A stretch of 57,028 nt of DNA from Fischerella muscicola SAG 1427-1 = PCC 73103. GTDB lineage: Bacteria > Cyanobacteriota > Cyanobacteriia > Cyanobacteriales > Nostocaceae. Position numbers and translations under genes: made by a program. Positions 50,365-57,028 of the stretch are shown here, piece by piece (the first letter of the stretch is position 1; each line of letters starts with the position of its first letter). Location of the stretch: the NCBI RefSeq assembly GCF_000317245.1, contig NZ_AJLJ01000228.1, positions 1-57,028 of the forward strand. Direction: 5' to 3'. Under the pieces are notes generated by a model. That model saw only the letters and a list, made by a program, of their open reading frames with translations. It was not told where the DNA came from and made no database searches.

Positions 50365-52047
50365 CTAACTATTAGCAGCAACTGCTTGAACTTCACCATC
50401 ATGACCATTCATGCCATAGTCATAAGGGCCATGAGTCACCACAGGTAAAACTTCCCAATTCTCAATTGCAGGTGGTGAACTAGTAGTCCATTCCAAAGTC
50501 AAAGCATTCCAAGGATTATCACCCGCTTGCTTCCCAGCCATCCAACTCCAAATCATGTTGATCGCGAAGGGAACCACTGATAGACCCAAAATATAGGCAC
50601 CAATTGTACAAATCTCATTCAGGTGAGTAAATTGTGGATCATACATCGCTACACGCCGCGGCATTCCTTGTAATCCCAACTCATGCATTGGTAAAAAAGT
50701 CAAGTTAGTACCAATAAAAGTTAAAATGAAGTGAATTCGACCCAAAGTTTCATTCACCATTCGTCCGGTGATTTTGGGAAACCAGTGATAAATCCCGGCG
50801 TAGATACCAAACACCGAACCACCAAACAAGACGTAGTGGAAGTGGGCAACTACATAATATGTGTCGTGGACATGAACGTCAAAAGGTGCTGTTCCCATCG
50901 TCACGCCACTTAAACCGCCCATGACAAACATCATTAATAAGCCGATCGCAAATAGCATGGCGCTGGTAAAACGGATTTTACCGCCCCAGAGGGTAGCCAC
51001 CCAACCAAAAATCTTCACACCAGTGGGAACAGCAACAATCAAGGTGGAAATGGTGAAGAACATCCGCATCCAACCGGGTGTACCACTAGTAAACATATGG
51101 TGTACCCAAACGAACAAACCGACAACACAAATCGCCAAACTCGAATAGGCGATCGCTTTATATCCAAATATCGGTTTACGCGCGTGTACAGGAATCACTT
51201 CCGACATAATACCGAAAATGGGCAGAATCATTAAATAAACTGCCGGGTGAGAATAAAACCAGAACAAGTGTTGGTAAATAATTACGTTACCACCAGCATC
51301 TGGTTTAAAGAACGAAGTTCCAAAGTTGAGGTCAAACAACAAGAGTACCAAACCTGCTGCTAAAACTGGTGTAGATACTAGTGCTAAAACAGAAGTTGCC
51401 ATAATTGCCCAGCAAAATAGGGGAAGTTGATCCCATTTCATGCTAGGAACTTTCATAAACAGCATGGTGACAACAAAGTTCAGCGAACCCAAAATTGAGG
51501 AAGTTCCCACCAAAACAATGGCAAGTATCCACATTGATTGAGCGATGGGCGCAGTCACCAAACTTAAAGGGGGATACGCTGTCCAACCAGATTGGGAACC
51601 ACCAAAGAAGAAACTAGCTAAAATTAGTAAGCCTGCGGGTGGGTTCAACCAAAAAGCGATCGCATTCAATTTCGGGAAAGCCATATCCCTAGCACCCACC
51701 ATCAACGGTACTAGGAAGTTACCAAATCCCCCAATTGCACTGGGAACGATCCACAGGAAAATCATGATCGTTCCGTGATTGGTCATGAAAGCGTTATACA
51801 GATTCGGGTCGAGTATATCAGCATCTGGTGTTGCTAACTCAGCACGCATGGCGATCGCCATCAGTCCACCGATGAGATAGAACAAAAACGCCGTCACTAG
51901 ATATTGAATACCGATTACCTTGTGGTCAACATTAAACGTGAAATAGTCATACCATTTCCACGCTTGCGGATGATGATGAGTACTTTCAGTAACCACAATT
52001 GTGGCTTCTTTTCCAGGTGGATGATTCGGTGGTATATCAAGAGTCAT
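50365..52047 (-). CDS. coxA: Cytochrome c oxidase subunit I
   Basis: This 560-residue haem-copper oxidase core subunit has twelve hydrophobic helices. The CuB ligand and cross-linked Tyr lie in LFWFYSHPAVYLMILPIFG and HVHDTYYVVAHFHYVLFGG carries the two haem His ligands. NHGTIMIFLWIVPSAIGGFG is the low-spin haem region. It reduces oxygen to water with proton pumping. It lies 29 bases after coxB, so clearly in the same operon. Sequence and neighbours point to the cox2-type aa3 oxidase of heterocystous cyanobacteria. Confidence 0.96.
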   Translation of the reverse strand: MTLDIPPNHPPGKEATIVVTESTHHHPQAWKWYDYFTFNVDHKVIGIQYLVTAFLFYLIGGLMAIAMRAELATPDADILDPNLYNAFMTNHGTIMIFLWIVPSAIGGFGNFLVPLMVGARDMAFPKLNAIAFWLNPPAGLLILASFFFGGSQSGWTAYPPLSLVTAPIAQSMWILAIVLVGTSSILGSLNFVVTMLFMKVPSMKWDQLPLFCWAIMATSVLALVSTPVLAAGLVLLLFDLNFGTSFFKPDAGGNVIIYQHLFWFYSHPAVYLMILPIFGIMSEVIPVHARKPIFGYKAIAYSSLAICVVGLFVWVHHMFTSGTPGWMRMFFTISTLIVAVPTGVKIFGWVATLWGGKIRFTSAMLFAIGLLMMFVMGGLSGVTMGTAPFDVHVHDTYYVVAHFHYVLFGGSVFGIYAGIYHWFPKITGRMVNETLGRIHFILTFIGTNLTFLPMHELGLQGMPRRVAMYDPQFTHLNEICTIGAYILGLSVVPFAINMIWSWMAGKQAGDNPWNALTLEWTTSSPPAIENWEVLPVVTHGPYDYGMNGHDGEVQAVAANS

Positions 52048-52076
52048 GTTTTTAGTCCTCTGTCATTTGTCATTTG

Positions 52077-53057
52077 CTATTGACCATTGACAATCCCCAT
52101 CTTCTTTGCATAGGGCGCGAGATATTCTGATACAGATAATTCTGCTGGGTTAATTGCCACAGCTTGTTGTAATCCTTGTTGCTGTTGAGCAATGCGATTT
52201 TCTGTCAACCAGCTTTCGTATTCTTCGGGTGTATGAACTACTACTTGTGACCTCATCGAACCGTGATAACCACCACACAGTTCTGTACAAACTACAGGAT
52301 ATGTACCAACTTTAGTGGCAACAAATCGTAGTTTTGTGGGAATACCAGGAATTGCATCTTGTTTGAGGCGGAATTGCGGTACCCAAAACGAGTGGATGAC
52401 ATCTGTAGAGGCTAGGTTGAGTTGTACATCAGTACCCACTGGTACGTGTAACTCACCAGCAGTGACACCACTGTCAGGATAGTTGAAAATCCAAGCAAAC
52501 TGCATCCCCGTAACATCAACAACTAAGTCAGGCGATTTACCTTTTTCATTAGCACCCGCACCAATACCAATATTGGCATCGTTTGCAGAAATGGCTGTTT
52601 CTTGTGCCATTCCAGAAGCATCACCCAGAGTTGCTGCAATTGCAGTTCCTGGCATTTGGTGGGTAACATGAACTGGAGTGTGGCTATGACCACCCGGTTC
52701 TAACCCTCCCATTCTGCTATAAACATCAACGCTGTAAATCCCCAAACCCAGAACTATTACCGTAGGGATTGCTGTCCAAAATACTTCTAAAGGTAAGTTA
52801 CCTTCAATTGGCGTACCATCTGTATCATCACCTTTACGGCGACGAAACATCACCAAAAATATCAAAATCGTTCCTTCTACCACCACAAATAAAGCGGTAG
52901 CAATGATCAGCATCACATTGAAAAAACCGTCTACCAAAGGCGCTTGTTCCGATGCCTGGATTGGTAGTAGAGTATGGTGCTGACCTACCCAAAGGCTGAA
53001 GAGTGTGATTAATACCCCAGCAACTAAGGTTAACAGTGAAACAGGAATTTGTTGCAT
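52077..53057 (-). CDS. coxB: Cytochrome c oxidase subunit II
   Basis: This 326-residue protein has an N-terminal membrane anchor (LLTLVAGVLITLFSLWVG), a second helix (MLIIATALFVVVEGTILIFL) and a periplasmic/lumenal cupredoxin domain. The CuA site is PVVCTELCGGYHGSMRSQVV (C-x3-C-x3-H-x2-M complete) with the upstream His in VIHSFWVPQFRLKQDA. A Gly/Ala/Asn-rich insertion (about 140-175) precedes the aromatic WIFNYPDSG. It accepts electrons from cytochrome c6 or plastocyanin. It is the first gene of the coxBAC operon; the promoter should be just right of 53057. Confidence 0.95.
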   Translation of the reverse strand: MQQIPVSLLTLVAGVLITLFSLWVGQHHTLLPIQASEQAPLVDGFFNVMLIIATALFVVVEGTILIFLVMFRRRKGDDTDGTPIEGNLPLEVFWTAIPTVIVLGLGIYSVDVYSRMGGLEPGGHSHTPVHVTHQMPGTAIAATLGDASGMAQETAISANDANIGIGAGANEKGKSPDLVVDVTGMQFAWIFNYPDSGVTAGELHVPVGTDVQLNLASTDVIHSFWVPQFRLKQDAIPGIPTKLRFVATKVGTYPVVCTELCGGYHGSMRSQVVVHTPEEYESWLTENRIAQQQQGLQQAVAINPAELSVSEYLAPYAKKMGIVNGQ

Positions 53058-53951
53058 ACTTTTCGGGATAACGTCGTTCCAGGTGTAACCGTCGCTAAGT
53101 TTCCAGTTAAAAGCTAAAAGTTAAAAGTAAAAAGCAGGCAATGGTTATGGCACTATGCTCTGAACCGATTTGTGGAGTCATCCAATTTTAGATTTTAGAT
53201 TTTGGATTAGTTCCCTATGGAATTTGGAGCTTGTACCATTCAGAAATAATCGGTTAAAGGTTTATAGTGAACTTCCAGCCTCTTGATGACTAAATATAAT
53301 TTGTTTTTTGTCTTTTTACTTTTGACTTTTCACTTGTTGTGACATGGGTTTTATATTGAGCATAAAACTAAGAAAACCCACTTTATCTTCTTTTCTAATT
53401 GTCGGCTTGTAATTATATATATGGGGATAACTTAAACTTGTTTTAACTTCTTTTGATTGCCGAAATATTTTAATAAAACAATTTTGTTTTTGACAAATAT
53501 ATCAATAAATTATACTTTTAAATTTATCAAAAAATTATATCTAATTAGCCAACTTAAATTAGTTAATAATTCACATTTAGCTTACACATATTTGTTCACC
53601 AAGAACTATAGCAATCCTAAATCATTCGTGAGAGGCGAGATACCCGACTTCTTAGAGAATTCGGGTATCTGGGATTCCGTGTTTTCTCACAACTCAATTA
53701 GGATTGCTATATTTTACAAAAAGTCAGCATATATGATACATTTTCTAATGACAAATAATGATTTCAACTAGTTAACTTTATTTGTACAAATTTACTGATA
53801 AATCCCCTATAAATATAGAGAAATCCCCTCTACATACCTTTCTCTACTGAACTTATTTCTTTTACAAACAGTTCCTTTTTTGACAAAGAACTCGCCCTAA
53901 ACAACAAAATCTCATTTCCTAAGTATCAATAAACAAGTTCATGATGGCTAC
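53058..53951. other. Region between coxB and fdxB with a MITE-like element
   Basis: There is no supported gene in these 890 bases. The 300 bases next to coxB contain repeat units (TTTTGACTTTT) and should include the cox operon promoter. An open frame at 53457-53771 is AT-rich and runs through the mobile element, so I regard it as chance. The MITE-like element lies at 53607-53711. Confidence 0.55.
53607..53711. mobile_element. MITE-like element with 14-bp perfect terminal inverted repeats
   Basis: TATAGCAATCCTAA (53607-53620) and its exact complement TTAGGATTGCTATA (53698-53711) bound a 105-bp segment with no coding capacity. The TA ends are consistent with TA target duplication by IS630/Tc1-type transposases. 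Inside is a further hairpin (CCCGAC...GTCGGG-like core, CCCGACTTCTTAGAGAATTC) related to the terminator hairpin at 48388-48420. Confidence 0.75.
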
Positions 53952-54245
53952 TTAGTTATTCAATTCAACATGAGTGTAACAGTTTTTCGAGCAAATTCTA
54001 GAACAAGCTCCACAGCCAATACAATTTTCTGGATGAGCAACTGTCATCACTTTTTTTTCGATTTCATCATCATCTTCATCATCTACAAATTCACCCTCTT
54101 CATTCATTGGTCTTAATAACAACACATCATGTCCGCAAATTTTAAAACATCTGCCACAGCCGATGCATTTGTGTTCATCGATTGATTGTGCAAATTTTGG
54201 TGTCCAAGTTTTACCACCAAATGTCAATCCTGTGAGTACTGCCAT
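53952..54245 (-). CDS. fdxB: Ferredoxin III, nif-specific (FdxB)
   Basis: This 97-residue two-cluster ferredoxin has [20 protein letters not shown] (about 26-45) and [20 protein letters not shown] (about 73-92), separated by an acidic loop ([13 protein letters not shown]). Length, the N-terminal [14 protein letters not shown] and the motif pattern match the nif-specific ferredoxin III family. It probably supplies low-potential electrons for nitrogenase or its cofactor assembly. It is on the same strand as coxBAC but 894 bases upstream with a mobile element between, so it has its own transcript. Confidence 0.92.
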   Translation of the reverse strand: MAVLTGLTFGGKTWTPKFAQSIDEHKCIGCGRCFKICGHDVLLLRPMNEEGEFVDDEDDDEIEKKVMTVAHPENCIGCGACSRICSKNCYTHVELNN

Positions 54246-55048
54246 GAACTTACCTTTCAGAATTTATCTACAAATAGATTGGCGCTTTAACGCTCATACT
54301 AACATAACTATAATTAGCTTTTTTTAATGTTCAAATCTAACGATTTACATAGTCAAATTTCCATAACTTTGCAACAAAATATTGTTTTTTTCTGTCCTTT
54401 TAATCTAGATGAAATTCTTTATTAATAACATTTAAGGCTTATTTATATATCAGGAATAAATCATGACTAATAAACCAAGATTATTATATTTAAAGCATAT
54501 TAAATTCAGCAAAAAGATGATATTTATTTTCATTAAATATCAATAAAATCAAAAGGCAAAGGAAAGTATTAAGAGATACAAAATCGTTGCAGATCCCCGC
54601 GACTTGGCTAATTTCTAAAATTTCAATAGCATATCTCAACTCGCTGACATTCATTTGCAAGTTAGTATTTGCCTTGATCGGAACAAAAGAAGATTTACCT
54701 AATCCCAGAAGCATTGCGCCTTTTAAATAGAAGTATGCGCTACGTCGGAAGCAAAGGAGTTTTGTCTTGTTGAAGTGTTATTCAAGGCTGTTTGAGCAAT
54801 TTGGAGGAAAAATATCCAATCCCGATTGATTACCCAGTTTATGATGGAATAGTAATTTCTTTTCTAAATCGGTGGAAAGAAAAGCGATCGCATTAGCGAT
54901 TAACAATATATCCAACAATAGTATCTCTTAACACCCTCATTTTATTTTACTACTGAGAAATTGAGAAAGTAAAGCGATCGCTATAATTTGCTGTCACTGA
55001 CAAGCTAAATTCGCACATTCCTAGCAAAAAATAGGTGAGGGTGTTCTG
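54246..55048. other. Intergenic region with a possible decayed decarboxylase fragment
   Basis: The 800 bases upstream of fdxB and of the DUF1400 hydrolase contain no intact gene. Except for the possible pseudogene at 54610-54755 the DNA is AT-rich, with HIP1 sites near 54884 and 54975. It should hold the fdxB promoter on the left and the hydrolase promoter on the right. Confidence 0.5.
54610..54755 (-). pseudogene. Possible remnant of a PLP-dependent decarboxylase gene
   Basis: On the minus strand one frame gives FASDVAHTSI before a stop, and another continues KGAMLLGLGKSSFVPIKANT and NLQMNVSELRYAIE. This resembles the S-D-x-A-H-x-S-x-x-K-A-x-x-x-LG-x-G ... V-P-x-x-x-N-x-x-M-x-x-x-x-L-x-x-A-I pattern of group II pyridoxal-phosphate decarboxylases, broken by a frameshift. 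The similarity is short and from memory only. Confidence 0.35.
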
Positions 55049-56812
55049 ATGTCAAATTTAAAATTTGCTCAAAAAATATCCAAAAGCATCGATAAATTTA
55101 TAAGACTTGTCAAAAATAATACAAAAAATCGATTCTCACAACCTAGACGCAGAAAACTATTCCTCATCCAAAATCATATTAGGTGGTTCTGTATTGGTTT
55201 TGCGATCGCCACTTGTTTGATACCGACTCTCATTCCCCATCCTGTGTTGAGTGCAGAACGCTTAACCTTATCCTACGGTTTGTTGGAGCGTTCCATACCA
55301 GTGAACTCTTTAGAAAATTACGCCAGAACAGGTAAAATAGATGACGAATTGGCTGCGTATTTTCAGTATGCGCCCAAAGAACGACTACAGCAGATCAAAG
55401 AAGTATTGTTGACTCCTATTCCCTTAAATGCGGTACAAGTTTCGCAGTTTCTCTACACACCAATAGGCGAGAGATTACTAGAAAATTTAGCAACAGTGAT
55501 TGAGGGTGAAACTCAGGCGACTGGTTTATACGGAATTCGTGCAGCACTAATCTTAGCTGCGGCTGAACCGGAAGGTTTGACTTTATTAAATGTACTACGT
55601 AAATTTCCCTCAAGTCAGATTTCGATTAATTTAGCTCGCGCCCTACAGTTAGCCAACCTCGCCCAGAATTTTTTAAATCAGACTCAGCAAGCGATCGCAC
55701 TAATTGAAAAAGAAGCTAGCCAAGAAGTCACGACTAGTTCCGTAGAGAATACCAATACCACCATAAACTTACTGCAACCAGGGCCTTATAAATGGCGAAA
55801 GCAACCTATTATCCTCAATGACGCCTCTCGGAATCGTACATATCCGGCGGATATTTACTTACCACAAGTTTCTAGCCCTAGACCAGTGATTGTCATCTCC
55901 CACGGACTTGGTTCTGATCGAACCAGCTTTGTTTACTTAGCCGAACATCTAGTTTCCTATGGATTTGTAGTTGCGGTTCCAGAACATCCTGGCAGCAACG
56001 CAGCGCAGTTGCAAGCCTTGTTATCAGGTAGATCAGCAGATATTACCAGTCCCAGAGAATTTATTGATCGACCTTTAGATGTGAAGTTTCTTTTGGATCA
56101 ACTCAGTAACCTTTCCCAGTCTAATCCCATTTTTCAAGAACGCTTGAATTTGGAGCAAGTAGGCGTGATTGGTCAATCTTTTGGAGGCTACACAGTTTTA
56201 GCATTAGCAGGCGCACCGATTAACTTTCCCCAAATCCAAAAAAGTTGTCCACCTCCACAAGATACCCTGAACGTCTCACTTTTGCTTCAGTGCTTGACTG
56301 CGGAATTACCCTTAACAGGTCAGTATGATTTATCTGATCCACGCATTAAAGCAGCGATCGCCATTAACCCAGTTGACAGCATTGTTCTTGGTAAAGATAG
56401 CCTCAGTCAAATCAAAATACCAGTGATGATTGTCAGCAGTAGTAAAGATACAGCAGCTCCACCTTTACCTGAACAAATTCAACCTTTTACTTGGTTAACA
56501 ACTGCCAACAAATATTTAGCGTTAATCAATAATGGTACACACTTTTCGACAATTGCAGCATCACCAAACGATGCTATCCCAGTACCAGAACAAGTGATCG
56601 GCCCAAATCCAGCCTTAGCACAACGCTATGTTAGGTTTTTAAGTCTGTCTTTTTTCCAAACCTATGTCGCTAATCAGCTAAATTACTTGCCTTACCTGAG
56701 TGGAAATTATATTAACAGAATTAGTCAGCAACCATTACCATTGTCATTAGTGCGATCGCTTGATTTGAATACCACTAATACTTCCCAAATCCAGATCAGT
56801 AGTAATAAATAA
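55049..56812 (+). CDS. DUF1400 alpha/beta hydrolase, exported
   Basis: This 587-residue protein has a basic N-terminus and a membrane or signal segment (about 46-70; IRWFCIGFAIATCLIPTLIP). A DUF1400-type region (about 73-200; AERLTLSYGLLERSIPVNSL, ERLQQIKEVLLTPIPLNAVQ) follows. The C-terminal hydrolase domain resembles PAF-acetylhydrolase: RPVIVISHGLGSDRTSFVYL, nucleophile in VGVIGQSFGGYTVLAL, acid in VSSSKDTAAPP, His in LINNGTHFST. It is probably periplasmic or membrane-attached and hydrolyses an ester or lipid; the substrate is unknown. The start is ATG. It appears to be monocistronic. Confidence 0.85.
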   Translation: MSNLKFAQKISKSIDKFIRLVKNNTKNRFSQPRRRKLFLIQNHIRWFCIGFAIATCLIPTLIPHPVLSAERLTLSYGLLERSIPVNSLENYARTGKIDDELAAYFQYAPKERLQQIKEVLLTPIPLNAVQVSQFLYTPIGERLLENLATVIEGETQATGLYGIRAALILAAAEPEGLTLLNVLRKFPSSQISINLARALQLANLAQNFLNQTQQAIALIEKEASQEVTTSSVENTNTTINLLQPGPYKWRKQPIILNDASRNRTYPADIYLPQVSSPRPVIVISHGLGSDRTSFVYLAEHLVSYGFVVAVPEHPGSNAAQLQALLSGRSADITSPREFIDRPLDVKFLLDQLSNLSQSNPIFQERLNLEQVGVIGQSFGGYTVLALAGAPINFPQIQKSCPPPQDTLNVSLLLQCLTAELPLTGQYDLSDPRIKAAIAINPVDSIVLGKDSLSQIKIPVMIVSSSKDTAAPPLPEQIQPFTWLTTANKYLALINNGTHFSTIAASPNDAIPVPEQVIGPNPALAQRYVRFLSLSFFQTYVANQLNYLPYLSGNYINRISQQPLPLSLVRSLDLNTTNTSQIQISSNK

Positions 56813-56839
56813 CACCAATTCTAAAATATCAGTTTGTAG

Positions 56840-56857
56840 TGAGTGCTTCAGCACTCA
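56840..56857. repeat. Short hairpin TGAGTGCT-TC-AGCACTCA
   Basis: An 8-bp perfect stem located 28 bases after the hydrolase stop codon, without a T-run. It is related to the repeat at 48299-48314. Confidence 0.5.
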
Positions 56858-56912
56858 TAACCACATCACAAACAGTAAACTAAGAGACAAAATCTGTTAG
56901 TCAATAATTCCA

Positions 56913-57028
56913 ATGAGCCTGTGTATTAGCCCTCGCTGTCCAAACTCTCAAAATCCAGAAAATATTTTTTGTTTCAAGCGTGTGGTTCCGAATTACTACT
57001 ACAACATTGCTATCGGGTAGTAAATCAA
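56913..57028 (+). pseudogene. Frameshifted start of a zinc-ribbon Ser/Thr protein kinase gene (cut by window end)
   Basis: From ATG 56913 the frame reads MSLCISPRCPNSQNPENIFC and then runs to a stop at 57019-57021. From the same place the adjacent frame continues FQACGSELLLQHCYRV and stays open to the window end. Together they give the four-Cys N-terminus (C-x4-C ... F-C-x-x-C-G-S-x-L-L-L-x-x-x-Y-R) of cyanobacterial Ser/Thr kinases. One base appears lost in the TTTTTTGTTT tract. It may be a true pseudogene, a sequencing error or slippage; the kinase domain lies beyond the window. Confidence 0.6.

Noticed and set aside
53457..53771. 104-codon reading frame between coxB and fdxB
   Set aside because: It runs straight through the MITE-like element and is AT-rich without family features.

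Overview
The window looks like chromosomal DNA of a filamentous, probably heterocyst-forming cyanobacterium (Nostocales). The basis is many GCGATCGC (HIP1) octamers, heptamer repeats and palindromes between genes, PatA-like and PatB/CnfR-like regulators, a nif-type ferredoxin, a cox2-like oxidase operon and a cyanobacterial-type glutamate-cysteine ligase. No database search was possible; family assignments rest on motifs, length and gene order.

Layout. 1-16 kb is mostly housekeeping: a redoxin, 2-Cys peroxiredoxin, a debranching-type glucosidase with junk repeats inside its reading frame, tRNA-Met(CAT), a LysM/M23 peptidoglycan hydrolase, TrmL, GshA, an HDAC-like deacetylase, two alpha/beta hydrolases, a double-glycine leader peptide, a decayed WD40 gene, a DUF2555 protein and CoaBC. 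14.8-26.3 kb is a chemosensory locus: a PatA-like response regulator faces a minus-strand series of two methyl-accepting proteins, hybrid CheA with two HPt domains, CheB, CheR and a two-domain CheW. 26.3-30.3 kb holds an SLH porin and a PstS-like binding protein that share a repeated leader element, plus a broken copy of the PstS 3' end.

30.2-38.0 kb is the most unusual part: a seven-gene minus-strand cluster with a pair of half-size CHR anion transporters, a sulfotransferase, a single protein joining APS kinase, an acyl carrier domain and citrate synthase, a stand-alone amino-acid-type adenylation enzyme and two TauD-like Fe/2-oxoglutarate dioxygenases. Read together, these suggest a pathway that activates an amino acid, holds it on a carrier, condenses and/or hydroxylates it, and sulfates the product with PAPS made by the same protein. 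I know of no described pathway with this set.

39-42 kb carries an acyltransferase, an oligopeptide-type ABC permease and an HD-domain protein, followed by a 14-copy 20-bp tandem repeat. 43.1-54.2 kb is nitrogen-fixation related: a PatB/CnfR-type ferredoxin-HTH activator, a nitrogenase-associated ArsC-like protein with a His-rich tail, a cupin, a helical-repeat protein, CoxB-CoxA-CoxC and ferredoxin III (FdxB). It is interrupted by a truncated STAND/TPR gene, a tiny ribbon-helix-helix protein and a MITE-like element. The window closes with a DUF1400 alpha/beta hydrolase and the frameshifted start of a zinc-ribbon Ser/Thr kinase gene.
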